From: UBA7455 sp026713185 | Lineage (GTDB): Bacteria > Pseudomonadota > Gammaproteobacteria > Pseudomonadales > Azotimanducaceae | NCBI GenBank assembly: GCA_963665785.1 | Contig: OY762456.1 | Location: 2,294,001-2,358,000 of the forward strand | Length of the DNA stretch: 64,000 bases | Direction: 5' to 3' | Shown: one piece after another, positions 8,603 through 18,202 of the stretch | Layout: each line of letters begins with the position of its first letter | How positions within the stretch are numbered: position 1 is the stretch's first letter | Notes under the pieces: model-generated | The model's database searches: none | The model's input: the letters and a program-made list of their open reading frames with translations, nothing else | Told to the model about the DNA's origin: nothing | Program-made: the position numbers and the translations under genes

Positions 8603-9478
8603 ATGAGTTATGAAAATATAGAAATCGACAGGGTGGGTACTGACGACCGCGTAGGTCGTATTACGCTCAACCGTCCGGAAAAGATGAACGCCCTGTCCCA
8701 GGAACTGTTGTTTGAATTGAACGATGCGCTGCATGACATGGAGGCAGACTACAGCATCCGGGTGATCATCCTGAGAGGTGGTGGCCGTACATTCAGCGCG
8801 GGTTATGATCTTACACCTGCACGCGGGGGTTCCGATGCGGTTGTACGTTCTCACAGAGGTGTCGATGAAAAAGGTCGTCGACTGGTAATGGGTATTCGGA
8901 CCGGCATGCAGCAGATTACAGATATCCACATGTATTTTTGGAACATGTCCAAGGTGACCATTGCACAAGTACACGGTTATGCGATTGCGGGTGGTTGCGA
9001 ACTGGCCATGATGGCTGATCTGGTGGTGGGCGCCGAAGATGCACAATTTGGCCATCCGGGTTGCCGGGGTTTGGGTACCAGTCGGACCGGTGTTATCTGG
9101 CCGCTGGTTATTGGCATGCGTAAGGCCAAGGAGTTGTACTATACCGGCGAGAATATTACAGGAGTGGAAGCCGAGGAAATGGGGATGATCAACTATGCCT
9201 GGCCCGGTGATGAGCTGGAAGAGCGAACCATCGCCTTTGCAGACCGGTTGGCAATTGCCTCAGCCGATCATCTTGGCATTCTCAAGGTCAATATGAATCG
9301 ATTCTATGAGAACATGGGTATCTACTCATCGGTTCGCAGCAGTACAGACCTTGATGCCGCCGGTCAGTTCACTGCATTTTCCTATGGTTTCCAGGATCAT
9401 ATGCGCGAAGGTGGCCTGAAAGATGCGCTTGCCTGGCGTGACGGACCCTATAAGGGTACGGATACCTACAAGAAATAG
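8603..9478 (+). CDS. Enoyl-CoA hydratase/isomerase (crotonase) family protein
   Basis: This 291-residue protein starts at the ATG at 8603, behind an AGGAG site at 8591. Crotonase features are RITLNRPEKMNALS near the N-terminus, the first oxyanion-hole segment FSAGYDL (residues 65-70) and the second, GYAIAGGCELAMMADL (about 126-140). Glu133 fits one of the two catalytic glutamates of true hydratases. The position of the second reads HPGCRG rather than QPE, so the classical second glutamate is missing. The protein may therefore be an isomerase, hydrolase or other CoA-handling enzyme rather than a fatty-acid hydratase. A 228-base gap separates it from the upstream reductase, so co-transcription is uncertain. 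Confidence 0.85.
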   Translation: MSYENIEIDRVGTDDRVGRITLNRPEKMNALSQELLFELNDALHDMEADYSIRVIILRGGGRTFSAGYDLTPARGGSDAVVRSHRGVDEKGRRLVMGIRTGMQQITDIHMYFWNMSKVTIAQVHGYAIAGGCELAMMADLVVGAEDAQFGHPGCRGLGTSRTGVIWPLVIGMRKAKELYYTGENITGVEAEEMGMINYAWPGDELEERTIAFADRLAIASADHLGILKVNMNRFYENMGIYSSVRSSTDLDAAGQFTAFSYGFQDHMREGGLKDALAWRDGPYKGTDTYKK

Positions 9479-9526
9479 GTTCCAAAGCCGGTGTTAACAG
9501 CATGATTAATTTCATCAGGCAGCCCC

Positions 9527-11614
9527 TCAATCGCCAATGCTGAATTCAACGGTAATACCGGCAATGCGCGGCTCACCATACTGAAAATAAGGTTCAACCA
9601 AATCGGAGTCGTAGAAGTCCCGCGGGTCGTTGTTGAAGCTGCCGAACGCCCTGGTGTAGTAATCCTCGTTGGTCAAATTACGAGCCCAGAACCGGATCCC
9701 CCAGGTTTCGGTAACATAGCCCACGGCAGCGTTCACGAGATTGTAACCTTTGCTCTTGATGGCATGTCCGTCGGAGAAAAAGAACTCATCCTTACCATCA
9801 ACGGACAGGTTCATGTGGATATTGCCGTTACGGTATTCCGCGGCTACATGCCATGTCTGCGACGGGGCATGAGACTGGTCCCGACCGGAAAGGTCCTCGC
9901 CATTTTCATTGATGAACCTGTCGAATTCTGCCTTCAACAAGCCGACAGCAGCGGTTAGTTTAAGATTATCCGCGGCGTACCAGTTGGTTTCGATCTCAAG
10001 ACCCGTATTGGTACCTTCCGCCGCATTGCCAAAAAAATCGACAAATTCCGTAGTATCATCAGGTCGTGATCTCAACAGTGAGCTGTTGACCTGTTGATCC
10101 CTTCTGTCGTCGTAGAATGCGGCCAGTCGAAGCTGCAGTCTGTCATTCATCATTCGGGACTTTACACCTGCCTCTACTTCTATCAGGAATTCGTCATCAT
10201 ATTCACGAAGGTCGGGTTCGAGTGTTCCGTCCGTATTGAATCCACCTGCTTTATATCCCCGGGCAACACTGACATAGGGCATGGTTGATGCATTCAGGCT
10301 GTACATCAGCGCGATACGCCCACCCCACATTTTTTCCTCAGGGGTAAACGCCACACCATCCGAATCCTGGTATCGGGTACTCCTGTTTTCAAGGCGCAGT
10401 CCGGTTTGCAGCGCCAGGGTTTCTGTCAGATGGCTGTCCAGTTGCACAAAGAGAGCCACGGTATCGAAGTCATAGTCACTTAGAAAATCTGAAGACAGGT
10501 AAGTATATTCCCGTCTCAGGTTTTCCCTGCTCTGCAGGGTGTAGACACCTGCCACCCAGTCGGTGGAATCATTGAACAAACGATTGTCCGGGGTAGAGAT
10601 CAGCCGCAGTTCAAAACTCAACGAATCCCTGTTTCTTATATAGTTATCTGTGGAGGTATAGCCCCATGGATGAAACCCGGTGAACGTCCAGTCTTCGTCA
10701 TAGCCATATTCGGAATCAGCCTTCAGCAACCCGGCGATGATCTGCAGTTCCGTCGCTGCCAGATGCCAGGTACTGTCCACCGAAAACCCGACGGTATCCT
10801 GACGGTCATGGCCGGGTTCATCGGATATGGTTTGGCGCAGGTTATCCAGGTTAAAGGCGTCGTAACCGTTATCGATTTCGATCAGATTCAGTGAAAACAT
10901 AAGATCCCAGTGATCACCCGGCGCCATGGCCAGCTTCCCGCGTAGCGTAAATTCATCGCGGCCATTGGTGTCATCCTTCCCAAGAAAATCATTCACATAG
11001 TAACCATCGCTTACATGCTTTTCGGCCGCCACTCTGAATTGACTTACCCTTCCAGCGGGCCCGGTTATCATGGCCCCCTTGGTTGATGTCCCGTATTCCG
11101 CAGCACCCAGTTTAAACACCGCGTTAAAGTCCGCTTGCGGCTCAAGGGTCTTTATATTGATTAATCCTGCAAGCGCATTGGCGCCATACCGGGTACCCTG
11201 TGGGCCGCGCATAATCTCTATCTGCTCCACATCCATAAGGGTTGCGGCGGTTCCGACACCGCTGTAATCGACATTATCGATGATCAGGCCGACTGAAGGA
11301 TTGAGAGGGGCTTCAAACTGGCTGCGCTCGCCGATGCCCCGGATCTGGAAGAACCTGGCGCGGTTGGTTCCCGAGGCAAAGTTTACGTTGGGAATTGTGC
11401 CAATGATATCCTCGAAATGTTGGGCGCCACGCACTGCAACGACTTCCTCGGTAATGACAGATATACTGGTTGGTGACTGTAGTTCTTTTGCAGACCTGTA
11501 ATCCGCAGTAACGACAATCTCCGGAAGGTTGTCAGGTTCCGGCGTTGTCTGGTCCGCGATAACAGACATGGATAGTCCCGGCAACAGAGCCAGGAGTTGT
11601 GTGACATGTTTCAT
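9527..11614 (-). CDS. TonB-dependent outer-membrane receptor, TPP-riboswitch controlled
   Basis: This 695-residue protein has a signal peptide (about 1-20), a TonB-box-like EIVVTADYR, a plug domain to about residue 160 (IRGIGERSQFE, EIMRGPQGTRYGANALAGLINI) and a beta-barrel ending in an aromatic-rich C-terminus. The 5' leader carries a TPP aptamer 63-156 bases upstream of the ATG. In gammaproteobacteria, TonB receptors behind THI elements have been proposed to import thiamin or its precursors when TPP is low. The same role is inferred here. The start has a GGAG site. The gene is convergent with the crotonase. Without the riboswitch, the barrel alone would not reveal a substrate. Confidence 0.9.
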   Translation of the reverse strand: MKHVTQLLALLPGLSMSVIADQTTPEPDNLPEIVVTADYRSAKELQSPTSISVITEEVVAVRGAQHFEDIIGTIPNVNFASGTNRARFFQIRGIGERSQFEAPLNPSVGLIIDNVDYSGVGTAATLMDVEQIEIMRGPQGTRYGANALAGLINIKTLEPQADFNAVFKLGAAEYGTSTKGAMITGPAGRVSQFRVAAEKHVSDGYYVNDFLGKDDTNGRDEFTLRGKLAMAPGDHWDLMFSLNLIEIDNGYDAFNLDNLRQTISDEPGHDRQDTVGFSVDSTWHLAATELQIIAGLLKADSEYGYDEDWTFTGFHPWGYTSTDNYIRNRDSLSFELRLISTPDNRLFNDSTDWVAGVYTLQSRENLRREYTYLSSDFLSDYDFDTVALFVQLDSHLTETLALQTGLRLENRSTRYQDSDGVAFTPEEKMWGGRIALMYSLNASTMPYVSVARGYKAGGFNTDGTLEPDLREYDDEFLIEVEAGVKSRMMNDRLQLRLAAFYDDRRDQQVNSSLLRSRPDDTTEFVDFFGNAAEGTNTGLEIETNWYAADNLKLTAAVGLLKAEFDRFINENGEDLSGRDQSHAPSQTWHVAAEYRNGNIHMNLSVDGKDEFFFSDGHAIKSKGYNLVNAAVGYVTETWGIRFWARNLTNEDYYTRAFGSFNNDPRDFYDSDLVEPYFQYGEPRIAGITVEFSIGD

Positions 11615-11676
11615 GAGTCTCTCCTGAATTAAGAAAAGACCCGGTATCTGACGTGGTGATTAGATGTTGGAGGCAT

Positions 11677-11770
11677 CCTTTTCCTACGCCGGTACTAACC
11701 GGATCAGGTTCTAGGGTTTGCTGCGAAGGTCGAAACCATTCAGCATCTCAGGTATTAACCACCCCTAAGG
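11677..11770 (-). promoter_or_regulatory. TPP (THI-box) riboswitch
   Basis: Read on the minus strand, this leader contains the conserved blocks of the TPP aptamer in order. These are CCTTAGGGGTGG (P1/P2 5' side), ACCTGAGATG, a variable P3 arm, ACCCTAGAACCTGATC, and the closing GGTTAGTACCGGCGTAGG with AAAAGG pairing back to CCTT. It lies 63 bases upstream of the receptor start. A CCTCC stretch just after the aptamer could pair with the GGAG ribosome site, which would suggest translational control. That platform is only a guess. The upstream amidase ends before it and is not expected to be under its control. Confidence 0.93.
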
Positions 11771-11806
11771 AACTGTTGTACTGTACTACATCAAATTCGC
11801 GTTTGT

Positions 11807-13222
11807 CTATGGTTGCGACCCCATTTTTGGAGGTATACGCCAGTAACCGGTTTCACTCTCGAATGCCTGGGCAAGTTGCAACACTGCCAGATCTTCCTGA
11901 TGCCTTCCTACAATCTGGATGCCTACCGGAAGTCCCGCTTCGGTGAATCCACCCGGCACGGAGATGGCCGGTAACCCTGTGACGGATATGTAATAACAGG
12001 ATTTCATCCAGTCAATATAGGTTTCCATGTCTACATTACCAATCCGTGTTACATATTCCAGATCGATATCAAACGGGGGCACCTGGGAGACCGGAAGAAT
12101 CAGAAATTCATATTCCTGCAAAAATGACTGCAATCGCTGAAATAATCCGGTTCTTTGCTGCTCTGCCTGGAATACATCCTTACCGGTCAGGTTCATACCC
12201 TGTTCCACATTCCAGATGATTGTATCTTTGTAGAGGTCACGGTGTTTGCGAATGTTATCCCTGTGTTTACTGGCCATTGACCAGGCACGCAATGTCTTGA
12301 AAGCCTCGTCCGCACCGGAAAAGTCAGGGCAGACCTCGTGAACATCACAACCAATTGTACGCAATGCAGTAATACTGTCCGTAATGACTTTCTGCACAGC
12401 GGGATCAACCGGCAGTTGCCCGTCAAAATCCTTACTGACGGCTATCCTTACATTGGTGAAATCACGTTGCAGGCCGGAAGTAAAATCCTGAAATGGCAGT
12501 GACAATGGGACACTGGTGGCAGGCCGTGCAATAGCCGTCAGGAACAGCGCACAATCCTGGACCGTTCTTGCCATGGGGCCAATGACCGGGAGTGAAAACC
12601 AGCCATTGGTTTGCATGTAGGGTACACGCCCGGCAGAGGTACGAAAACCGACTACATTGCAGAAACCTGCGGGATTACGCAGTGATCCACCCAGGTCACC
12701 ACCATCCGCGATCGGCAACATTCGTGAGGCAAGCGCAACAGCGGCGCCACCGGAACTGCCGCCACAGGTCTTTGAAATGTCATAAGGATTTCGTGTTCTT
12801 CCGAATACTTCATTGAAGGTCTGTGAACCGGCTCCCCATTCTGGAGTATTGGTCTTGCCCAGTGTTACACCGCCCGCCTGGACGATTCGCTCTACAATCA
12901 GATCATCCTTGTCCGGGAAATTTTCGGCGAAAATTCTTGACCCGAAGGTCGTTCTGATACCCTTGGTTTCCACCAGATCCTTGTGTGCTATGGGTAGACC
13001 GGCAAGAATACCCGGATCATTTCCCTGTGCTATCCCCTTGTCAATCTGTTTGGCCAATTTGAAAGCATGTTCCGGTACCAGCGTTACAATGGCATTGACC
13101 AGGGGATTAACGTGTTCGATCCGGTTCAGGTGCGCCTGGAGCAGTTCCACTGCAGACACCTGGCGTTGTCTGACGAGGCTGCATAATTCCACGGCTGATC
13201 TGGAACAAAGATCCATGCTCAT
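11807..13222 (-). CDS. Amidase signature family hydrolase
   Basis: This 471-residue amidase-signature protein shows the Ser-cisSer-Lys triad: Lys81 in GLPIAHKDL, Ser156 in the GGSSGG loop (154-159) and Ser180 in GGDLGGSLRNPA. The start chosen is the ATG at 13222, which has an AGGAAA site. A reading frame continues 20 codons further upstream without a ribosome site. Members hydrolyse many amides and are often miscalled GatA. No gatB or gatC lies nearby, so a glutamyl-tRNA role is unlikely. Its position just upstream of a TPP-controlled receptor may be coincidental. The physiological amide is unknown. Confidence 0.87.
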   Translation of the reverse strand: MSMDLCSRSAVELCSLVRQRQVSAVELLQAHLNRIEHVNPLVNAIVTLVPEHAFKLAKQIDKGIAQGNDPGILAGLPIAHKDLVETKGIRTTFGSRIFAENFPDKDDLIVERIVQAGGVTLGKTNTPEWGAGSQTFNEVFGRTRNPYDISKTCGGSSGGAAVALASRMLPIADGGDLGGSLRNPAGFCNVVGFRTSAGRVPYMQTNGWFSLPVIGPMARTVQDCALFLTAIARPATSVPLSLPFQDFTSGLQRDFTNVRIAVSKDFDGQLPVDPAVQKVITDSITALRTIGCDVHEVCPDFSGADEAFKTLRAWSMASKHRDNIRKHRDLYKDTIIWNVEQGMNLTGKDVFQAEQQRTGLFQRLQSFLQEYEFLILPVSQVPPFDIDLEYVTRIGNVDMETYIDWMKSCYYISVTGLPAISVPGGFTEAGLPVGIQIVGRHQEDLAVLQLAQAFESETGYWRIPPKMGSQP

Positions 13223-13430
13223 AGTGTTTTCCTGTTCAACATACAGATGAATTTTGCATTGAGGTACCCGGTACCTGGACAATAATAGATATTACATTCA
13301 TTACGGTATACATTGGCGCCTCCTGTTAAAATCAGATTTGGATATCCTTGTGAAAAAGCTATTTCCCATCACCGGTAAAAAAACTGTTGCAACGTGTGGT
13401 TCTACATTCATCAGAATTGTTTCGTGTTAA

Positions 13431-14156
13431 ATGAGGACCATGTGGCGACTTGCCTTTCTGATAGCCGGTGTCTTCTGGTTTCCACAATGCACGTCTGGTG
13501 ACGAGATCAGAGTTGCTGTTGCCAGTAACTTTACCATAGCCAGTGAACTTCTCATCGATGCCTTTAATGAGACAACCGGGCACAGGGCCGTGCCCAATTA
13601 CGGATCAACCGGCAAACATTATGCCCAGATTAAGAACGGAGCACCTGTGAATATTCTGCTGGCCGCAGATAGCTTGCGCCCGCGGAGACTGGTAGAGGAA
13701 GGATTTGCCATCGCCGGTACCCGATTTACCTATGCAATCGGTCGACTGGTAATCTGGAGCCCGGTAATACAAGTCAATGATCGAACTCTGGAAAGTGACT
13801 TTGAGCATTTGGCGATAGCCAATGAAAATCTTGCACCCTATGGCAGGGCCGCGAAGGAATACCTCAGCCACAGAGGAGTCTGGGAAGAACTTCAGCAGCG
13901 TCTGGTTCGGGGAGAAAACGTTAATCAGGCATTGCACTTTATACGCAGTGGCAATGCTGAATTGGGGCTGATAGCGCTATCCCAGGTCAGGAATCTTGAA
14001 GGTTTTACTTATATAATTCCTGCCATGGAGTATTCTCCTGTCATACAACAGGCTGTTCTGATATCGGAAAATGCAGCCGCACGCTCTTTTCTCGCTTACC
14101 TGCAGTCAATGGAAGCCAGGGGAATTATTGAATCCTGTGGCTACACGTTACCCTGA
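13431..14156 (+). CDS. modA: Molybdate ABC transporter periplasmic binding protein ModA
   Basis: This 241-residue protein has an N-terminal hydrophobic signal sequence (to about residue 24). The mature part begins IRVAVASNFTIASELLIDAF, with PNYGSTGKHYAQIKNGAPVNILLAADS. These are the oxyanion-binding segments of the ModA/type II binding-protein family. It captures molybdate (possibly tungstate) in the periplasm for ModBC. Its stop overlaps the modB start by one base, and modC follows. Two ATG codons, at 13431 and 13440, are possible starts, and neither has a strong ribosome site. No clear ModE operator was recognised in the 208 bases upstream. Confidence 0.9.
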   Translation: MRTMWRLAFLIAGVFWFPQCTSGDEIRVAVASNFTIASELLIDAFNETTGHRAVPNYGSTGKHYAQIKNGAPVNILLAADSLRPRRLVEEGFAIAGTRFTYAIGRLVIWSPVIQVNDRTLESDFEHLAIANENLAPYGRAAKEYLSHRGVWEELQQRLVRGENVNQALHFIRSGNAELGLIALSQVRNLEGFTYIIPAMEYSPVIQQAVLISENAAARSFLAYLQSMEARGIIESCGYTLP

Positions 14157-14836
14157 TGACTGGTTACGAAGATTGGGCCGCCCTTGTAATCACGCTTCAA
14201 CTTGCGCTGATCAGCACTGCCATTCTGCTGTTGCTGGGCACCCCTTTCGCGTGGTGGCTGGCACGCAGTGAATGGCGTTACAAATTTCTGCTTGAGGCTA
14301 TAGTTGCCCTTCCATTGGTGTTGCCGCCCACTGTCCTGGGGTTCTATCTTCTTGTGGCATTCAGTCCATCGGGTCCGATTGGTCAATGGACGGTTGCCAG
14401 TGGCATTGGCTCACTTGCTTTTACTTTTTCCGGACTGGTAGCAGGTTCGGTGATCTACTCTTTGCCATTTGTGGTCCAGCCGCTTCAGGATGCTTTCCGA
14501 ACGATTGGTCCAAGACCAATGGAGGTTGCAGCGACCCTGCGTGCATCCCCCCTGGATAGATTTTTTACCATAGCCATACCCCTGGCACGTCCTGGTTTTA
14601 TCACCGCGATAGTCCTTGGGTTCGCTCATACTCTTGGAGAATTCGGGGTCGTTCTGATGATTGGTGGTAACATTCCTGGTGAAACCAGGGTGATATCCAT
14701 AGCCATCTACGATCATGTGGAAATGATGGAGTATCAGGAAGCACACTGGCTGTCCGGCGGACTCCTCATGCTGTGTTTTCTGATGCTGACGCTGGTCTAC
14801 TGGATTAACAGGACTTTCAGGATCATGCTTAAATGA
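14156..14836 (+). CDS. modB: Molybdate ABC transporter permease ModB
   Basis: This 226-residue inner-membrane permease has about five hydrophobic segments. The ABC-permease EAA loop is recognisable near EVAATLRASPLDRFFTIAIP, and the GFAHTLGEFGVVLMIGGNIPG stretch is typical of ModB. It forms the channel of the molybdate importer with ModC. The TGATG overlap with modA indicates translational coupling. Confidence 0.92.
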   Translation: MTGYEDWAALVITLQLALISTAILLLLGTPFAWWLARSEWRYKFLLEAIVALPLVLPPTVLGFYLLVAFSPSGPIGQWTVASGIGSLAFTFSGLVAGSVIYSLPFVVQPLQDAFRTIGPRPMEVAATLRASPLDRFFTIAIPLARPGFITAIVLGFAHTLGEFGVVLMIGGNIPGETRVISIAIYDHVEMMEYQEAHWLSGGLLMLCFLMLTLVYWINRTFRIMLK

Positions 14837-14864
14837 CTGTTTTATCTCATCAAAACGTTCTCAC

Positions 14865-15932
14865 ATGACGATAAGAATACAGTTTCAGGTTGATCGTGGC
14901 GGCTTCCATCTGGATGTCGACGTCGATGTCCAGCAACGTGGCATCACGGCGGTTTTCGGTCCTTCAGGCTGTGGGAAAACAACATTGCTGAGGGCTATTG
15001 CAGGACTGGACCGTTATCCAAACGGCTTTTTACAGATAGGTGACCAGGTCTGGCAGAGCGGTACAAAATTTGTACCTCCCCATCGACGGGCGCTGGGTTA
15101 TGTTTTTCAGGAATCCAGTCTTTTCCCGCATCTGACGGTAATCAGGAATCTGGAGTATGGCTATTCGAGAGTACCGGAGGACAAGCAAAAGATTGACATG
15201 GATACGGCTGTGGAACTATTGGAAATCGGTGGAATTTTACACCGGTTTCCAGCCAACTTGTCCGGGGGTGAACAACAGAGAGTGGCGATTGCCCGGGCAA
15301 TACTGTCCAGTCCGACACTGTTGTTGATGGATGAACCGCTGGGATCTCTTGACTTGCCACGTAAACTCGAAATACTTCCCTTTATCGATGCTCTGCATCG
15401 TGGTCTCGGTATACCGGTAATCTATGTCAGCCACGACCGGGATGAAGTTGCCCGTCTGGCTGACAATATGCTGTTGATGTCCAACGGACAAATGGTAGCG
15501 ATAGGTAAAGTCAATGCAATGCTGACCCGGGTAGACCTGCCGCTGATTCATGGTGACCAGGCGGAATCTGTCATCAACGCTGTGGTTTCCGGGCATGATC
15601 CTGAATATCAACTGACCAGTCTGGATTCATCCGCGGGCAGGATTACTGTCACTGGTAATAAACTGCCGGTGAATACCAGTGTGCGATTGAGGATCCTTGC
15701 CAGGGATGTCAGCCTGACACTGGCACGACAAAAGGACACCAGTATCCTGAATATCTTTCCCGCGACGGTAGACGGTATAGTCCCGGAAGGTATAGCCCAG
15801 GTAACCGTAAGGCTGCTTGTCAACGATACACCGCTGTTGGCGAGAATTACGCGCAAGTCAGCGGATAATCTTAAACTGCGTCCCGGAATGCAGGTTTACG
15901 CCCAGACCAAGAGTGTTGCACTCCTCGCCTGA
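14865..15932 (+). CDS. modC: Molybdate ABC transporter ATPase ModC
   Basis: This 355-residue ATPase has a Walker A GPSGCGKTT (residues 32-40), a Q-loop VFQESSLFPHL, the signature LSGGEQQRVAIARAI and a Walker B LLMDEPLGSLD. A C-terminal region (about 290-350, SVRLRILARDVSLTL... and a second beta-rich part) corresponds to the TOBE/Mop-type domain that binds oxyanion in ModC. It energises ModB. It lies 28 bases after modB in the same operon. Confidence 0.92.
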   Translation: MTIRIQFQVDRGGFHLDVDVDVQQRGITAVFGPSGCGKTTLLRAIAGLDRYPNGFLQIGDQVWQSGTKFVPPHRRALGYVFQESSLFPHLTVIRNLEYGYSRVPEDKQKIDMDTAVELLEIGGILHRFPANLSGGEQQRVAIARAILSSPTLLLMDEPLGSLDLPRKLEILPFIDALHRGLGIPVIYVSHDRDEVARLADNMLLMSNGQMVAIGKVNAMLTRVDLPLIHGDQAESVINAVVSGHDPEYQLTSLDSSAGRITVTGNKLPVNTSVRLRILARDVSLTLARQKDTSILNIFPATVDGIVPEGIAQVTVRLLVNDTPLLARITRKSADNLKLRPGMQVYAQTKSVALLA

Positions 15933-15978
15933 TACCCTTTTCCATACTGAAGATTCAGAGTCAGTTGTTTTTCAACAG

Positions 15979-16692
15979 ATGAATTACGTATACTCAAATA
16001 CCTTTTTGGAGCAAAAGGACCTGGAACCACAAGCCATGCTGAGATTTTCCGAAGAGATTATGCTTCTCCTGCTGGACGATGATAGCGGCAAGTTCACACG
16101 TGTGCCGGATTGGTCTCTTCGCTACGCACTTGCGGGTGGTGTACTGATGGACCTGGCGCTGGAGAATCGTATCGACACAGACCTTGAAAACCTGATTCTG
16201 ATCGATGCCACACCCACCGGCGATACTTTGCTGGACCCTACACTCAAGGATATTGAACTGTACCAGGACTCTGGAGATGCCAGCTTTTGGGTGGAACGTA
16301 CTGCCGGAAGGAGTGATGAAATTCGCGAACAGGCGCTCAGTCGGCTGGTCAGCCTTGGCATTCTGGAACAAAGAGATGAACACTTTCTGTGGGTATTCAA
16401 TTCCCGGCGGTATCCAGTAGTGGACGGCGAGGTCGAGCGTGAAGTAAAGCTGCGAATTATGAAGGTGCTGTTTTCCAATGAGGTGCCTGACCCCAGGGAT
16501 GTCGTCATTATCTGCCTTGCAGATGCCTGTGACATTTTCAGCAAATTGTTGTCCCGGCATGAATTGAATCAGGTATCTGATCGTATTGAACAGGTGGGTA
16601 AACTGGATCTGATTGGACAGGCCATGACGCATACTATCCGCGATATCCAACTGTCAATTGCACTGGCGAATCAGCAAAACTATCCGATTTGA
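15979..16692 (+). CDS. GPP34 (GOLPH3-like) domain protein
   Basis: This is a 237-residue protein. The frame extends upstream inside modC, but homology-like sequence begins only near LRFSEEIMLLLLDDDSGKF, so the start is the ATG at 15979 or that at 16036. The pattern LRYALAGGVLMDLALENRID, the LLDPTLKDIE segment and the R-x-L-x-LGIL region are typical of the GPP34 family, bacterial relatives of yeast Vps74/human GOLPH3. Those eukaryotic proteins bind phosphoinositides. Bacterial functions are largely uncharacterised. It follows modC by 46 bases on the same strand, but a link to molybdate is not evident. No membrane segment or signal peptide is seen. Confidence 0.75.
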   Translation: MNYVYSNTFLEQKDLEPQAMLRFSEEIMLLLLDDDSGKFTRVPDWSLRYALAGGVLMDLALENRIDTDLENLILIDATPTGDTLLDPTLKDIELYQDSGDASFWVERTAGRSDEIREQALSRLVSLGILEQRDEHFLWVFNSRRYPVVDGEVEREVKLRIMKVLFSNEVPDPRDVVIICLADACDIFSKLLSRHELNQVSDRIEQVGKLDLIGQAMTHTIRDIQLSIALANQQNYPI

Positions 16693-16705
16693 ATATTGGG
16701 ACAGG

Positions 16706-18202
16706 TCAGGTATTGATCGGTTCAGGGTGTAATTCATCAAGTGGTATGGACTGACCATGGTCACCGACGACGCGTGCGTGAAACCGGCGCAGACGCCGGG
16801 GTTCATCAACGCCGCAGGAATGGGCGATTACGCCAACTTCCCAGTTCATGTGTTCACAGTAAGACCTCACTCTTTCTACCTTGTCCTCTACCACCAGTCC
16901 TTTTTGCAGGCGTGGATTATGCGTTGTGATACCCGTTGGGCAGGTATTCTTGTTACACTGCAATGCCTGGATACAGCCAAGGGCGAACATGAATCCACGC
17001 GCTGATGTGACATAATCGGCGCCGAGGCAAATCGCCAGTGCGACAGAAGCCGGATCAATCAGTTTCCCGGAAGCAACGATTTTGATGCGCTGTTTCAGGT
17101 TGTGTTCAATGAGTTTGTTTGACAGTAGTGGCAGGCTCTCTTTAAGTGGCAGACCCATATAATCAATCAGGCTCTGTGGTGCGGCGCCAGTGCCGCCATC
17201 AGCACTGTCTATGGTTATGAAATCAGGCGCGCTTTCGATCCCCCGTTTATTGATTTCGATACAGAGAGAGTCGAGAAATCCATAAGCACCCAGCACCATT
17301 TTGAATCCTGCAGGCTTGCCGGAAACGCTGCGAATATGTTCAATGTAGTCCAGGATGTCGCCTATATTGTTAATTTCGGGATGGCGATTGGGACTGATGG
17401 AATCCTCTCCAGGTTTGATCCCGCGAATCGCCGCGATCTCTTCTGTTACCTTCTCTCCAGGCAGAATACCGCCTTTGCCTGGCTTCGCACCCTGGCTTAG
17501 CTTCAATTCAAACATTTTGATCTGTGGATGCTCTGCCAGTTTCTGTAGTTTGTTGTCATCCAGGTTGCCGTCAACATCTCTTACGCCATATTTGGCGGTA
17601 CCAATCTGTACCACCAAGTCTGCTCCTCCCTCCAGATGATAGGGTGAAACACCCCCTTCTCCTGTGTTCATCCAGCATCCGGCCAGTTTGGCGCCTTTTG
17701 ACAGTGCCAGCACAGCCGGTGTTGAAATTGCGCCGTAACTCATGCCGGAAATATTGAAGATAGACGCCTGTTTGTAGGGTTCCCTGCAATAGGGCCCGAT
17801 CTCAAGAGCATCAGGTATCGCAGAGTCGCTTTCCAGAGTTGGAAATGGGCAGTTTACGAATAAAATGGCGCCATTATCGAGCAGTGATCGTGTAGACCCG
17901 AAGGGAACGGTATTGTTGTCGCCCTTTGCTGCACGATATACCCAGGCTCGCACTGCACGATTAAATGGCAGTTCCTCACGATCCATGGCAAAAAAGTACT
18001 GTCGGAAGAATTCACCCAGTGATTCAAAGAAATAGCGGAATCGGCCGATGACTGGATAATTTCGACGGATTGCGTGTGCTGTCTGGGTTACGTCGATGAC
18101 GTACAACACAACGATAACGATAAATGCAACCAGGAGTGCCAGTAAAAACAGCACAGAAATGACTTCCGCAAGCCAGCGAACCAGATCAATCTGTTGTTCC
18201 AT
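16706..18202 (-). CDS. Membrane-anchored FMN-binding glutamate synthase family protein
   Basis: This 498-residue protein has one long N-terminal hydrophobic helix (about residues 12-38). A glutamate-synthase-type FMN barrel (GltS family) follows. Recognisable parts are SGMSYGAISTPAVLALSKGA, the GEGG loop, LSQGAKPGKGG, TIDSADGGTGAAP and the cysteine cluster CIQALQCNKNTCP, which corresponds to the 3Fe-4S ligands of GOGAT. It lacks the glutaminase domain of the large GOGAT subunit. Stand-alone proteins of this type are widespread but their reaction is not well established. It is convergent with the GPP34 gene and divergent from malate synthase. Confidence 0.85.
   Translation of the reverse strand: MEQQIDLVRWLAEVISVLFLLALLVAFIVIVVLYVIDVTQTAHAIRRNYPVIGRFRYFFESLGEFFRQYFFAMDREELPFNRAVRAWVYRAAKGDNNTVPFGSTRSLLDNGAILFVNCPFPTLESDSAIPDALEIGPYCREPYKQASIFNISGMSYGAISTPAVLALSKGAKLAGCWMNTGEGGVSPYHLEGGADLVVQIGTAKYGVRDVDGNLDDNKLQKLAEHPQIKMFELKLSQGAKPGKGGILPGEKVTEEIAAIRGIKPGEDSISPNRHPEINNIGDILDYIEHIRSVSGKPAGFKMVLGAYGFLDSLCIEINKRGIESAPDFITIDSADGGTGAAPQSLIDYMGLPLKESLPLLSNKLIEHNLKQRIKIVASGKLIDPASVALAICLGADYVTSARGFMFALGCIQALQCNKNTCPTGITTHNPRLQKGLVVEDKVERVRSYCEHMNWEVGVIAHSCGVDEPRRLRRFHARVVGDHGQSIPLDELHPEPINT

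Noticed and set aside
11807..13222. Amidase as GatA of the glutamyl-tRNA amidotransferase
   Set aside because: No gatB or gatC lies nearby, and general amidases share the same triad and signature.
13420..13427. TTTCGTGT upstream of modA, like half of the sigma-54 activator operator
   Set aside because: Only one half-site is present, with no matching left arm and no -24/-12 promoter. It is expected by chance.
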